Numbered from the stretch's first letter, positions 10,104-18,520 are shown. The stretch is 64,000 nucleotides of DNA from Deinococcus aquiradiocola (GCF_014646915.1 NZ_BMOE01000001.1:124001-188000), one strand, 5' to 3'. Program-made: numbers and translations. Notes: generated by a model from the sequence alone, not told the origin.

Positions 10104-10598
10104 GTATCCGAAGCGGCTGAGCAGCTCCTGCGGCGGGCGTTTCGGGCGGCCCGTCTGCGGGTTGATCCACACCCATTCCGTCTCGCCGTCCACGAGCAGT
10201 TCGCCGGTCGTGGCGTTCACGATACGGTTCTGCCGCACGGCGCGCAGGCCGCCGCCCGTCTCGATCTGCGTCTGGATTTCCACCTCGTCGCCCAGCAGGG
10301 CGGAGCGGTGATAGTGCAGGCTGTGTTTGCGGACGACCGCGACGACGCCCGTGGCGGACATTTCCGCGAAGCCCGCCCCGACCGACTCGGCGTGCGCGCG
10401 CGCCACCTGCTCGATCCAGCCGAGGTACACGACGTTGTTCACGTGCCCCAGCTCGTCCAGCTCGGCGCTCTGCACCGTGAGGCGCAGGCTGAAGCGGCGC
10501 AGCCGCAGCTGCTCGGCCGTGGCGGCCGGGGCGCACGAGGTGGTCCCGTCGGCAGCGGACGGGTGTGCAGGAGGGGGAACGACCAGAGTTCGGCTCAC
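10101..10598 (-). CDS. Acyl-CoA thioesterase, 4HBT/YbgC-like
   Basis: Hot-dog fold hydrolase of 165 residues expected to cleave a cytosolic acyl-CoA thioester. The active-site helix motif is visible as ELDELGHVNNVVYLGWIEQ at about residues 46-64, the position where the family has its catalytic Asp or Glu. The first 30 residues are Pro/Ala-rich and probably unstructured. The start is a GTG with a TACGCT box 8 nt upstream. The stop TGA coincides with the right end of repeat copy A. The substrate cannot be told from sequence. Confidence 0.88.
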   Translation of the reverse strand: MSRTLVVPPPAHPSAADGTTSCAPAATAEQLRLRRFSLRLTVQSAELDELGHVNNVVYLGWIEQVARAHAESVGAGFAEMSATGVVAVVRKHSLHYHRSALLGDEVEIQTQIETGGGLRAVRQNRIVNATTGELLVDGETEWVWINPQTGRPKRPPQELLSRFGY

Positions 10599-10606
10599 AG
10601 GTCTTC

Positions 10607-10612
10607 AGCGTA
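10607..10612 (-). promoter_or_regulatory. -10 box of the thioesterase gene
   Basis: TACGCT on the minus strand, 8 nt before the GTG start at 10598. Confidence 0.35.
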
Positions 10613-10632
10613 CCGCATCCGCCTGACAGCGG

Positions 10633-10648
10633 CCTTACAGTTGTAAGG
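10633..10648. promoter_or_regulatory. Palindromic operator candidate upstream of the thioesterase
   Basis: CCTTACAGTTGTAAGG is a perfect 7-bp inverted repeat with a 2-nt centre. On the minus strand it directly follows TTGACC (10647-10652), the arrangement seen in MerR-family promoters where the dyad sits just after the -35. No good -10 is found 19 nt downstream, so the regulator class is a guess. Confidence 0.4.
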
Positions 10649-10686
10649 TCAACTCAAGGCTCCCGGCCCGTCCGGACAGGCGCCCC

Positions 10687-10877
10687 TCATGCGGTATTGA
10701 TCCGATTCCAGGGATGCCGGGAACAGCACCGACATCCCGTCTTGGGCAGGACAGCGCCCTGCAGGACGCTTGCCCGCTTCCATCTCCTCAACACCGTACT
10801 TGTTGGTACTCGCGGCCGGGCGGCGGCTTCGCGTTCCGCTCGGCTGAACTCCAAACGTTCAGCTCACAACCGTATCA
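10687..10877 (+). repeat. Inverted-repeat element, full copy with internal insertion (B)
   Basis: The core (10690-10874, 185 bp) has left end TGCGGTATTGATCC and right end CTCACAACCGTA and is flanked by TCA on both sides, an apparent 3-bp target duplication. It is longer than the 164-bp copies because of extra GC-rich sequence at about 10811-10836. It lies upstream of the thioesterase gene and ends 14 nt from the pterin dehydratase stop codon. Confidence 0.85.
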
Positions 10878-10891
10878 GGCGGGCGCGCGGG

Positions 10892-11242
10892 TCAGCGCAG
10901 CTCGCGGATGGACGCCGCCTCGGACACGTCGAGCGCCGTCACGCCGCCCGCATCGTGGGTGCTGTACGTCACCCGCACCCGCCGGAACGTGATCAGCAGG
11001 TCCGGGTGGTGCTGCACCGACTCCGCCTGCTGCGCCACCCGCTCCGCGAACTGCACGCCGTCCAGGTACGTGTCGAAGGTCCACTCGCGCCAGATGGCGG
11101 CCGTGTCGCCCTGCCAGCCGGACGGCATGCGCGTCCGCAGCTGCTCGGCACTCAGCACGGCCCGCGCGTCCGGCGCCCCGGCCGTGGACGGGCTGGCGGT
11201 GTCGGCCTTCGTGGCGGGCGTTCCCTGCTCGGCTTCGGTCAT
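10892..11242 (-). CDS. Pterin-4a-carbinolamine dehydratase
   Basis: A small (116-residue) PCD/DCoH-fold protein. It dehydrates 4a-hydroxytetrahydrobiopterin so that the pterin cofactor of aromatic amino-acid hydroxylases can be recycled. The active-site block QHHPDLLITFRRVRVTY is present at about residues 77-93. The first 28 residues are low complexity. It is divergent from gltX with a 72-bp gap. The partner phenylalanine hydroxylase is not in the window. Confidence 0.9.
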   Translation of the reverse strand: MTEAEQGTPATKADTASPSTAGAPDARAVLSAEQLRTRMPSGWQGDTAAIWREWTFDTYLDGVQFAERVAQQAESVQHHPDLLITFRRVRVTYSTHDAGGVTALDVSEAASIRELR

Positions 11243-11248
11243 GCTTTC

Positions 11249-11254
11249 AGCTTA
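11249..11254 (-). promoter_or_regulatory. -10 box of the pterin dehydratase gene (leaderless)
   Basis: TAAGCT on the minus strand, 6 nt before the ATG at 11242. Confidence 0.45.
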
Positions 11255-11301
11255 ACCCGGCCCTGCGCCATCCGGCGGACGGCGGCCCGCACCCCCCCTG
11301 C

Positions 11302-11307
11302 TATCCT
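11302..11307 (+). promoter_or_regulatory. -10 box of gltX (leaderless)
   Basis: TATCCT, 7 nt before the gltX ATG. Confidence 0.5.
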
Positions 11308-11314
11308 GACCGGC

Positions 11315-12748
11315 ATGACTGTCACCACCCGTATCGCCCCCAGCCCGACCGGCGACCCGCACGTCGGGACCGCGTACCAGGCGCTGTTCAACAGCGTGTT
11401 CGCCGCGCAGAACGGCGGGAAGTTCATCGTCCGCATCGAGGACACCGACCGCAACCGCTACAACGCGCAGAGCGAGGGCCGCATCCTCGACATGCTCGAC
11501 TGGCTCGGCATCCACCCCGACGCCAGCCCCCGCAACGAGGACAGCCTCGGGCCGTACACGCAGTCCCTGCGCGCCGACCTGCACCGCCAGTACGCCATGC
11601 AGCTGCTCGACGCCGGGAAGGCGTACCGGGCGTTCGACACGCCCGAGGAGCTCGACGAGCGCCGCAGGGCCGCCGAGGCCCGCAAGGACAGTTACCTGGG
11701 CTACGACCGCCGTGACCGCGCCCTGACCCGCGAGGAGTCCGACGCGCGCGCCGGGGCCGGTGAGGCGTTCGTGATCCGGCTCGCGTCGCCGCTCGAAGGG
11801 CAGACGGTCGTCCGGGACCGCCTGCGCGGCGACGTGACCTTCCAGAACGCCGAACTCGACGACAAGGTCCTCCTGAAACGCGACGGGTTCCCCACGTACC
11901 ACCTCGCGGCGATGGTGGACGATCACCTGATGGGCGTCACGCACGTCATCCGCGCCGAGGAATGGCTGACGAGCACGCCCACGCACATCCACATCCTGGA
12001 GGGCCTGGGGTGGGCGCAGCCGGAATGGATTCACACGCCGTGGCTGCTGTCGGCGGGCGGCAAGAAGTACAGCAAGCGGCGCGGCGACCCCAGCGTCGAG
12101 GACTTCCGCCGCATGGGCATCCTCCCGCAGGCCCTCCTGAACTACCTGGGCATGATGGGCTGGACCATGCCGGACGGCGAGGAGGTCTTCGGCGTGCAGG
12201 ACATGGTGCGGCACTTCTCGTGGGAGCGCGTCAGCCTGGGCGGCAGCACCTTCGACGTCACCAAGCTGAAGTGGCTGAACGGCAAGTACCTGCGCGAGGT
12301 GCTGACGCCGGATGAGGTCGCCTCGCAGCTGCAGGCCTTCCTGACGCTGGCGGGCACGCCCGTCCCGGACGACGCGTACTTCCGGCAGGTGGTCGCCATG
12401 CTCACCCCGCGCCTGGAGACGCTGGGGGAGTTCATGGACAAGACCGCGTACTTCTGGACGGACGAGTACTCCGTGACCGACAAGGCGCAGAAACTCATCG
12501 CGGAAGGTCAGGACCTGCTGCGGGCCGCGCGGGACACGCTGTCTGGCCTGCCGGACTTCCGGCACGACACCACCGACGCCGCCCTGCGCGCCCTGGCCGA
12601 AACGCAGGGCATCAAGCCCGGCAAGCTGATGCAGCCGCTGCGGGCCGCCGTGGCGGGCACCTCTGAGTCGCCCGGCCTGTTCGAGATGCTCGAAGCGCTG
12701 GGCCAGGAGCGCGTGCTGGCACGCCTGGACCGCGCCATTCAGGGCTGA
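11315..12748 (+). CDS. gltX: Glutamyl-tRNA synthetase
   Basis: Class I synthetase that attaches glutamate to tRNA-Glu. The HIGH-type motif is APSPTGDPHVGTAY at about residues 8-21 and the KMSKS-type loop is KKYSKRRGD at about 250. Length is 477 residues. Whether it discriminates against tRNA-Gln cannot be read reliably here. The ATG at 11315 is where homology begins and lies 7 nt after a TATCCT box; the frame is open for 750 nt upstream without homology. Confidence 0.97.
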   Translation: MTVTTRIAPSPTGDPHVGTAYQALFNSVFAAQNGGKFIVRIEDTDRNRYNAQSEGRILDMLDWLGIHPDASPRNEDSLGPYTQSLRADLHRQYAMQLLDAGKAYRAFDTPEELDERRRAAEARKDSYLGYDRRDRALTREESDARAGAGEAFVIRLASPLEGQTVVRDRLRGDVTFQNAELDDKVLLKRDGFPTYHLAAMVDDHLMGVTHVIRAEEWLTSTPTHIHILEGLGWAQPEWIHTPWLLSAGGKKYSKRRGDPSVEDFRRMGILPQALLNYLGMMGWTMPDGEEVFGVQDMVRHFSWERVSLGGSTFDVTKLKWLNGKYLREVLTPDEVASQLQAFLTLAGTPVPDDAYFRQVVAMLTPRLETLGEFMDKTAYFWTDEYSVTDKAQKLIAEGQDLLRAARDTLSGLPDFRHDTTDAALRALAETQGIKPGKLMQPLRAAVAGTSESPGLFEMLEALGQERVLARLDRAIQG

Positions 12749-12769
12749 GGGACAGAAGAACGAACCGTG

Positions 12770-12805
12770 CAGGCGGGGCCGAACAGTGACGTTCGGCCCC
12801 GCCTG
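12770..12805. terminator. Bidirectional hairpin between gltX and the META-domain gene
   Basis: A perfect 15-bp stem (12770-12784 with 12791-12805) with a 6-nt loop between two convergent genes. The tails are not U-rich. Confidence 0.65.
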
Positions 12806-12820
12806 TCGTCCGTCCCGTGT

Positions 12821-14095
12821 TCAGCGGGGCGTGAAGGTCCGCACGACCTGCACCAGCCGGTAGCGGACGTTGCTGCCGTCTGCTGCGGGCACGGCGACGC
12901 GCTGCACGCTGAGCTTCAGCAGGCTCGTCACGCCCCCCTGGAACGCGAAGCCCTCGATGTTCCCGTGAAAGACGCTCCAGGCCGTCTCGCCGGGGTGCTT
13001 GACGAGCAGGCATTCGCCCGCCCCGACGCCCTGGCAGGGGACGCGCCGGTCACCCACGATGAACAGGTCCTCGTCCGGCCCCAGGCCGGTGGGCGTGACG
13101 GTGTCGAAGGGCGTGCGCGCGTCCGGCAGGTCTGTCGCGGGCAGCGTGGTGGCGGGCGCGGTCGTGCCGGTGGGCGGTGTGGCCCCGCCCGGCTGGGCGT
13201 CCGTAAAGGTCAGGGTGGCGTCCGCGGTGCTCAGGGTAAGCGTGCCGCCCGACACGCGGTACGCGGCGCCGCTCTGCAGCAGGCCCGGCAGCGAAGGCAC
13301 GCCGCCCGCGTCCGGCAGGCACGCCATCTCGGTGCTGACGAGGGGACCGGTCGCCAGGACGGTGCCGCTGCCCGGCCCGCTCACCGCCACCTTGCCGGGA
13401 CCGCCGAAGCTGTTGCAGCCGTCCGTGCCGGTCACGCGCGCGCCCTGCACCCGGAACGTGACGGGGCGCGCCGTCCGGACCGCGCTGCCGTTCACGCTCA
13501 CGAGCGTCCACGTCACGCCCGTCACCCCATCACGGACGGCGTTGCCCTGGCCGGGCACCGGAGCGACCGGCGGCTTCACGGGCACAGGTTTGACGGGGAC
13601 TGGCTGAGTCACCGGGGGTTGGGCGGGTTTCGCGCCGCTGCGCAGCCGGAACACCAGCTTGCCCTGCGTGCCCGCGTACAGCGTCAGCACGCTGCCCGAC
13701 ACGCCGAAGCGCGTCGTGTCCTTCAGCAGGTTCAGGTACCGGGACTCCAGCGTCATCAGGTTCGGCGGGCAGCTCATGCGCGTCGTGGCGAGCGGCCCGA
13801 AGCGCAGCACGTCGCCCCGCGACGCGTACCCGCCCCGGAAGGTGTTGCAGCCCGCGCTGCCGCTCGCGGAACTCGCCGCGAACTGCACGCTGGGATTCCT
13901 GATCCCTGCAGGCAGCGTCACCGCCCCCCCGTGATCCGTCAGGACCTGCAGCTCCCACACCATGCCGTTCACCGGCACTCCACCCGGCCCCGCCGTGCCG
14001 CTCCCCGTGCCCTGCGCGCCCGCCACGCCCAGCAGCAGCGCCGCGCTCACGATGCCGGCCCCCGGCACGCCCATCACCTTCAGCAGTCTTTTCAT
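12821..14095 (-). CDS. Secreted protein with two META (HslJ-like) domains and a DUF4377-like tail
   Basis: A 424-residue exported protein with signal peptide MKRLLKVMGVPGAGIVSAAL. META domain 1 lies at about residues 45-150, with motifs SAGCNTFRGGY and the Cys after TTRM. A Pro/Val-rich linker follows at about 155-180, then META domain 2 at about 190-295 with GTDGCNSFGGPG and TEMACLP. A Thr/Pro linker leads to a C-terminal domain with CLLVKHPGETAWSVFHGNIEGF resembling DUF4377. META proteins such as HslJ are envelope or heat-shock associated; the biochemical role is unknown. The ATG at 14095 is chosen for the signal peptide, although the frame is open to 14167. Confidence 0.82.
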   Translation of the reverse strand: MKRLLKVMGVPGAGIVSAALLLGVAGAQGTGSGTAGPGGVPVNGMVWELQVLTDHGGAVTLPAGIRNPSVQFAASSASGSAGCNTFRGGYASRGDVLRFGPLATTRMSCPPNLMTLESRYLNLLKDTTRFGVSGSVLTLYAGTQGKLVFRLRSGAKPAQPPVTQPVPVKPVPVKPPVAPVPGQGNAVRDGVTGVTWTLVSVNGSAVRTARPVTFRVQGARVTGTDGCNSFGGPGKVAVSGPGSGTVLATGPLVSTEMACLPDAGGVPSLPGLLQSGAAYRVSGGTLTLSTADATLTFTDAQPGGATPPTGTTAPATTLPATDLPDARTPFDTVTPTGLGPDEDLFIVGDRRVPCQGVGAGECLLVKHPGETAWSVFHGNIEGFAFQGGVTSLLKLSVQRVAVPAADGSNVRYRLVQVVRTFTPR

Positions 14096-14205
14096 GCTTC
14101 CAGGGTGCCTCAGCGAAGCTGACCCAAGATGCGGGCCGCCTGACGGCCCCTCATACAGAGCGTTCATGTGGGCAGGCCGGGACGCGCGGGAGGGCGTGCG
14201 GGCGC

Positions 14206-14211
14206 TATGCT
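14206..14211 (+). promoter_or_regulatory. -10 box of ftsY (leaderless)
   Basis: TATGCT, 6 nt before the ftsY ATG. Confidence 0.5.
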
Positions 14212-14217
14212 GCCCTC

Positions 14218-15177
14218 ATGTCATGGCTAGACCGCCTGCGCGACGGGCTGAGTAAGACCCGCAAACAACTCAACGAATCGGCCGGGATTCTCGGAACCGA
14301 CCTGAAAGACGTGTTCACCACCCGCATCGAGACGCTCGAAGACCTCGAGTACGCCCTCATCGCGGCCGACGTGGGCCGCGAGGCGACCGAGGAGATCCTC
14401 GAGGACGTCAAGGCCAGCAACAAACCCAAACTGCAGGAGGCGCTCATGGACGCCATGACCCTGCAGCTCGAACCCGACCTGCGCCGCGCGCAGTTCCGCA
14501 AGCTGGGCTTCACGCCCGACGCGCGTCGCGGCAGCGTGGAACCGCAGGGCAAGGTCATCATGGTGATCGGCGTGAACGGCGTCGGCAAGACCACCACCAT
14601 CGCCAAGCTCGGCCAGTACTACCAGGGGCGCGGCAAACGCGTGATGTTCGCGGCCGGCGACACCTTCCGCGCGGCGGCGGGCGCGCAGCTGGGCGTGTGG
14701 GGCGAACGGCTCGGCATTCCGGTCGTGCAGGGTCCGGACGGGGGCGACCCGGCCGCCGTGGCGCACGACGGCGCCACCGTGCGCAAGGCGCGCGGCTTCG
14801 ACCTGCTGTTCGTGGATACGGCGGGCCGCCTGCACAACAAGCACAACCTGATGGAAGAGCTGAAGAAGGTCAAACGCGTCATCGACAAGGCCGACCCCGG
14901 CGAGCCCGCCGAGGTGTGGCTGGTCCTCGACGCCGTGACCGGCCAGAACGGCCTGCAGCAGGCCAAGAAATTCCACGAGAGCATCGGCCTGACGGGCGTC
15001 ATCGTCACGAAACTCGACGGGACCTCCAAGGGCGGCATCGTCGTGCCGATCGTGCGGGAACTGGGCGTGCCCATCAAGTTCATCGGGGTGGGGGAGAGCG
15101 CCGACGACCTCCAGCCCTTCGACAGCCGCGAGTTCGTGCAGGCCCTCTTCGACGTGGACCTCCCCCAGGACCGCTGA
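14218..15177 (+). CDS. ftsY: Signal recognition particle receptor FtsY
   Basis: SRP-type GTPase that docks ribosome-SRP complexes at the inner membrane for co-translational insertion. The NG domain carries the P-loop GVNGVGKTTTIAK at about residues 116-128, the DTFRAAA box at about 149, DTAGR at about 201 and TKLDG at about 263. At 319 residues the protein lacks the long acidic A domain of the E. coli form, as in many bacteria. It probably targets the membrane through its N-terminal helix. Confidence 0.97.
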   Translation: MSWLDRLRDGLSKTRKQLNESAGILGTDLKDVFTTRIETLEDLEYALIAADVGREATEEILEDVKASNKPKLQEALMDAMTLQLEPDLRRAQFRKLGFTPDARRGSVEPQGKVIMVIGVNGVGKTTTIAKLGQYYQGRGKRVMFAAGDTFRAAAGAQLGVWGERLGIPVVQGPDGGDPAAVAHDGATVRKARGFDLLFVDTAGRLHNKHNLMEELKKVKRVIDKADPGEPAEVWLVLDAVTGQNGLQQAKKFHESIGLTGVIVTKLDGTSKGGIVVPIVRELGVPIKFIGVGESADDLQPFDSREFVQALFDVDLPQDR

Positions 15178-15232
15178 ACCGCCTGTCCGTTCCTGTCCGG
15201 GACGACGGACCCACCCGGACCCGTTCGCGACC

Positions 15233-15238
15233 TACAAT
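15233..15238 (+). promoter_or_regulatory. -10 box of the hydroxyacid dehydrogenase gene (leaderless)
   Basis: TACAAT, 6 nt before the ATG at 15245. Confidence 0.5.
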
Positions 15239-15244
15239 CCGGGT

Positions 15245-16135
15245 ATGCGTGTCTTCCTGCCCGACCTGGCCCCCTTCCGCGACCTGACGCTGGAGGGGGT
15301 CACGCCCGTGTACTACAGCCGTGACGCACTGCCGGAGGGCGGCGCGGACGGTTTCGTGCTGTGGTTCCTGCCGGAAGCGCAGCGGCGCGACCTGCTGTCC
15401 CGGCCCGGCCTGAAGTGGGTGCTGACGCTCACGGCCGGGATCGACCACGTGGTGAACGACCTGCCGGACGGCGTGCAGCTCTTCAACGCGCACGCCCTGC
15501 ACGACCGGGCGGTGGCGCAGCACGCGCTGGCCCTGGTGCTGGCGGCCGGGCGGGGCCTGCACCGCTTCCGGGACGCGCAGCACGCCCGCCGCTGGGAGAG
15601 GGCCGGAGCGATGTACACCCTGGAGGGCCGCCACGTGGTCGTGTGGGGCTTCGGGCACATCGGGCGGCTGCTGGAAGGCATGCTGCTGCCGCTCGGCGCG
15701 ACCGTGGCGGGCCTCACGTCGCGCAGCACGCCGGACGACGTGAACGCCGCGCTGGCCTCGGCGGACGACCTGGTGCTGCTGCTGCCGCGCACGCCCGCCA
15801 CGCGCCACATCCTGAACGCCGACCGGCTCGCGCGCCTGCCGCGCCACGCGTGGGTGTACAACCTCGGGCGCGGCGAACTGATCGACCCGGACGCGCTGCT
15901 GCACGCCCTGCAGGACGACGCGCTGGGCGGCGCGGCGCTCGACGTGACCGCCCCCGAACCGCTCCCGCAGAGCAGTCCGCTGTGGACGCAGCCGAACGTG
16001 ATCGTGACGCCGCACGTCGGCAGCACCACCGACGACCTGATCCGGCGCGGCGCGGCGTACACCGCGCGCTTCGTGGAGGCCGTCCGGACAGGCGTGGACG
16101 TGCCGGACCCCGTGCAGACGGACCGCGGGTACTGA
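15245..16135 (+). CDS. D-2-hydroxyacid dehydrogenase (GhrA/phosphoglycerate dehydrogenase-like)
   Basis: NAD(P)-dependent oxidoreductase of 296 residues with a flavodoxin-like substrate domain split by a Rossmann domain. Visible are the nucleotide loop VVVWGFGHIGRLLEG at about residues 129-143, the catalytic arginine region YNLGRGELIDPDAL at about 207-220, the glutamate in DVTAPEPLP and the histidine in VTPHVGS. Likely substrates are glyoxylate, hydroxypyruvate or another 2-keto acid; the sequence does not decide. It is a single-gene unit followed by a fragment of the inverted-repeat element. Confidence 0.88.
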   Translation: MRVFLPDLAPFRDLTLEGVTPVYYSRDALPEGGADGFVLWFLPEAQRRDLLSRPGLKWVLTLTAGIDHVVNDLPDGVQLFNAHALHDRAVAQHALALVLAAGRGLHRFRDAQHARRWERAGAMYTLEGRHVVVWGFGHIGRLLEGMLLPLGATVAGLTSRSTPDDVNAALASADDLVLLLPRTPATRHILNADRLARLPRHAWVYNLGRGELIDPDALLHALQDDALGGAALDVTAPEPLPQSSPLWTQPNVIVTPHVGSTTDDLIRRGAAYTARFVEAVRTGVDVPDPVQTDRGY

Positions 16136-16144
16136 TCCCGGACC

Positions 16145-16179
16145 GAGCTGAACGCCGGGAGTTCAGCTCAAAACCGTAT
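16145..16179 (+). repeat. Inverted-repeat element, right-end fragment (D)
   Basis: A 35-bp remnant containing the terminal hairpin of the element (GCTGAAC/GTTCAGC) and the end CTCAAAACCGTA, 10 nt after the dehydrogenase stop codon. The rest of the element is absent. Confidence 0.7.
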
Positions 16180-16236
16180 GGACCGTCCGCCGTGCGGCGT
16201 GCATGAACGGGTTCTTCCGGCCGGATGAGCGCGCAC

Positions 16237-16267
16237 TTGCGGACGGGTGAGTGCGGCGGGTTACACT
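16237..16267 (+). promoter_or_regulatory. Candidate malQ promoter
   Basis: TTGCGG (16237-16242) and TACACT (16262-16267) with a 19-nt spacer, about 100 nt upstream of malQ. Together with the AGGAGG ribosome site (16357-16362, 4 nt before the ATG), this suggests a conventional 5' UTR for malQ. Confidence 0.45.
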
Positions 16268-16366
16268 GACGGCTGCACGTCACACCGGGAGGACCTCGGC
16301 CCACGGGATGGAAGTGCTTCCATCGCGAGGCCCGGACCAGCCCCCCGGCGGGACACAGGAGGCAAC

Positions 16367-17890
16367 ATGAGTATTCCCCGTTCCAGCGGTGTTCTGCTGC
16401 ACCCCACCAGCCTCCCCGGCCCCTACGGCATCGGTGAGCTGGGCGTGCACGCCCACGCCTTCATCGACTGGCTCGCCGACGCCGGCCAGCACTACTGGCA
16501 GGTCATGCCGCTCGGCCCCACCGGCTACGGCGACAGCCCCTACCAGGCGTTCAGCGCCTTCGCCGGGAACCCCTACCTGATCAGCCTGCAGGACCTCCGC
16601 ACCGACGGCCTCCTGCAGGACAGCGACTTCGACGTCATCCCCGAATTCAGCGCCGACCGCGTCGACTTCGGCCAGCAGTACATCTGGCGCAATCAGATGC
16701 TCGACCGGGCCTTCGCGCACGCCGAAGCGGCCCTCATGAGCGGCGAACACCCCCTGCACGCCGACTTCGACCGTTTCGTGACGCAGGAAGCCGACTGGCT
16801 CGGCGACTACGCCCTCTACACTGCCATCAAGGCCACGCAGGGCGGACTCCCCTGGAACGCCTGGCCCGAAGCGCTCCGCGCCCGCCAGCCGGAAGCGATG
16901 GCGCAGGCCCGGCAGACCCTCGCCCGCGACCTGCTGCGCGTGTCCTTCCTGCAGTTCCTGTTCTTCCGTCAGTGGAACACCGTCCGCGAGTACGCCCGCA
17001 GCAAGGGCATCGCCATCATCGGCGACATCCCCATCTTCGTCGCCATGGACTCCTCGGACGCCTGGGCGCGCCCCGAACAGTTCCAGTTCGACGCCGCCGG
17101 CCAGCCCACCGCCGTCGCGGGTGTGCCGCCCGACTACTTCAGCGAGACGGGACAGCTGTGGGGCAACCCCCTGTACCGCTGGGACGCCATGCAGCAGGAC
17201 GGCTTCAAGTGGTGGATCGAACGCTTCCGGGGCAGCCTCAAGCTGTTCGACGTGATCCGCATCGACCACTTCCGGGGCTTCGCCGCGTACTGGGAGATCC
17301 CGTACCCCGCCGAGACCGCCGTGCACGGCCGCTGGGTCGCCGCGCCCGGCCACGCGCTCTTCCAGGCGATCCGTGACGCGCTGCCCGGCATAGACATCAT
17401 CGCCGAGGACCTCGGCGTCGTCACGCCCGACGTCGAGGCGCTCCGCGACGACTTCGACCTGCCCGGCATGGCCGTCCTGCAGTTCGCGTTCGGCGGCGGC
17501 GACTTCAGCGTCAACGCCTTCCTGCCCGACAACCTCCGCGAGAATCAGGTCGTGTACACCGGCACGCACGACAACGACACCACGCGCGGCTGGTGGGCGC
17601 ACGCCGAGGAGAGCGAACGCCACGCGTACCGCGTGTACACCAGCAGCGACCCCAGCGAGGAGACCTTCGCGTGGGCACTCACGCGCATGGCCTTCCACAG
17701 CCGCGCCAAGCTCAGCGTGGTCCCCCTGCAGGACGTCCTGAACCTCGGCACGCAGGACCGCATGAACCTGCCCGGCACCACCGGCCCGCAGAACTGGACG
17801 TGGCGCTACCGCGCGGACGCCCTCACGCCCGCCCTGTCCGCCCAGCTGCGCGCCCTGACCGAGGAGACCGGCCGCCTCATACGTTTTTGA
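16367..17890 (+). CDS. malQ: 4-alpha-glucanotransferase (amylomaltase), GH77
   Basis: Transfers segments of alpha-1,4-glucan between chains in maltodextrin and glycogen metabolism. The GH77 catalytic set is visible: nucleophile Asp in VIRIDHFRGF at about residue 300, acid/base Glu in IIAEDLGVVTP at about 346, and transition-state Asp in TGTHDNDTTRGWW at about 398. The 507-residue length matches the Thermus enzyme. AGGAGG precedes the ATG. The last codons ATA CGT TTT TGA lie inside the inverted-repeat element; without it the frame would read Leu-Thr-stop, so the insertion rewrote the extreme C-terminus. Confidence 0.96.
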   Translation: MSIPRSSGVLLHPTSLPGPYGIGELGVHAHAFIDWLADAGQHYWQVMPLGPTGYGDSPYQAFSAFAGNPYLISLQDLRTDGLLQDSDFDVIPEFSADRVDFGQQYIWRNQMLDRAFAHAEAALMSGEHPLHADFDRFVTQEADWLGDYALYTAIKATQGGLPWNAWPEALRARQPEAMAQARQTLARDLLRVSFLQFLFFRQWNTVREYARSKGIAIIGDIPIFVAMDSSDAWARPEQFQFDAAGQPTAVAGVPPDYFSETGQLWGNPLYRWDAMQQDGFKWWIERFRGSLKLFDVIRIDHFRGFAAYWEIPYPAETAVHGRWVAAPGHALFQAIRDALPGIDIIAEDLGVVTPDVEALRDDFDLPGMAVLQFAFGGGDFSVNAFLPDNLRENQVVYTGTHDNDTTRGWWAHAEESERHAYRVYTSSDPSEETFAWALTRMAFHSRAKLSVVPLQDVLNLGTQDRMNLPGTTGPQNWTWRYRADALTPALSAQLRALTEETGRLIRF

Positions 17891-18046
17891 GCTGAACCTT
17901 TGGAGTTCAGCCGAGCGAAGCGAGTACCAAAAAGTACGGTTTTGAGGAGGTGGAAGCGGGCAAGCGTCCTCATGGGCGCTGTTCTGCCCAAGAAGGGATG
18001 TCGGTGCTGTTCCCGGCATCCCTGGAATCGGATCAAAACCGTATCA
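17877..18046 (-). repeat. Inverted-repeat element, complete 164-bp copy (C)
   Basis: The core is 17880-18043, flanked by TCA on both sides. The ends are TACGTTTTTGA and TCAAAACCGTA, inverted repeats of about 11 bp with one mismatch. Internal hairpins are the terminal GCTGAAC/GTTCAGC-type stem and GGGATGTCGG/CCGGCATCCC. It is inserted over the 3' end of malQ and supplies its stop codon. No open frame of transposase size is present. Confidence 0.9.
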
Positions 18047-18078
18047 CCTGACCGCACCCGCGGAAACGGCACATAGAA

Positions 18079-18120
18079 AGGGGCGGGGCCTGAACTGCGA
18101 ACGGTTCAGGCCCCGCCCCT
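18079..18120. terminator. Bidirectional hairpin between malQ/repeat C and the next gene
   Basis: A perfect 17-bp stem (18079-18095 with 18104-18120) with an 8-nt loop separates two convergent transcription units. Confidence 0.65.
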
Positions 18121-18128
18121 CCGCATGT

Positions 18129-18506
18129 TCAGGTGGCCGCGCCCGTCAGCGCCCCGTCCAGCAGCGCATGCAGCCGCGCCCGCGTGAACGGCCGCTTCCC
18201 CTCCAGCAGCCCCTCCTCGCCCGCATGCAGGTGCCAGTGCCTGCTGCCCCCCATCAGACGCAGCTGCACGGCCTTCAGGTCCACGTGCCTCGGACTGACG
18301 GACGCCACCAGCAGCGGCTGCCCGTCCCGGTTCAGGCTCGCGCTGGCCGTGGAGGTCGGCAGGTCGTACGGCCGCTCCATCCGGTAGATGAAATCCGGGA
18401 AATCACTCACCTTCACGTACTCCAGGCCGGAGAACTTCGCATAATCCTGCATCCAGCCTAGAAGCTCCACCCAGCAGCCGTACAGCCGTGCGTCGTTGTG
18501 TGACAT
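18129..18506 (-). CDS. Hypothetical protein, 125 residues
   Basis: I do not recognise the family. It is soluble, with no signal peptide or membrane helix and an aromatic-rich N-terminal half (CWVELLGWMQDYAKF). The ATG at 18506 is preferred to the one at 18524 because a TACACT box lies 8 nt upstream. It lies between two inverted-repeat-associated units and has normal GC-rich codon use. Confidence 0.7.
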   Translation of the reverse strand: MSHNDARLYGCWVELLGWMQDYAKFSGLEYVKVSDFPDFIYRMERPYDLPTSTASASLNRDGQPLLVASVSPRHVDLKAVQLRLMGGSRHWHLHAGEEGLLEGKRPFTRARLHALLDGALTGAAT

Positions 18507-18514
18507 GTACACGC

Positions 18515-18520
18515 AGTGTA
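18515..18520 (-). promoter_or_regulatory. -10 box of the 125-residue hypothetical gene
   Basis: TACACT on the minus strand, 8 nt before the ATG at 18506. Confidence 0.4.

Noticed and set aside
16145..16179. Stand-alone terminator after the hydroxyacid dehydrogenase
   Set aside because: The hairpin is identical in type to the terminal hairpin of the inverted-repeat element and has no U-tract, so it is better explained as a fragment of that element.
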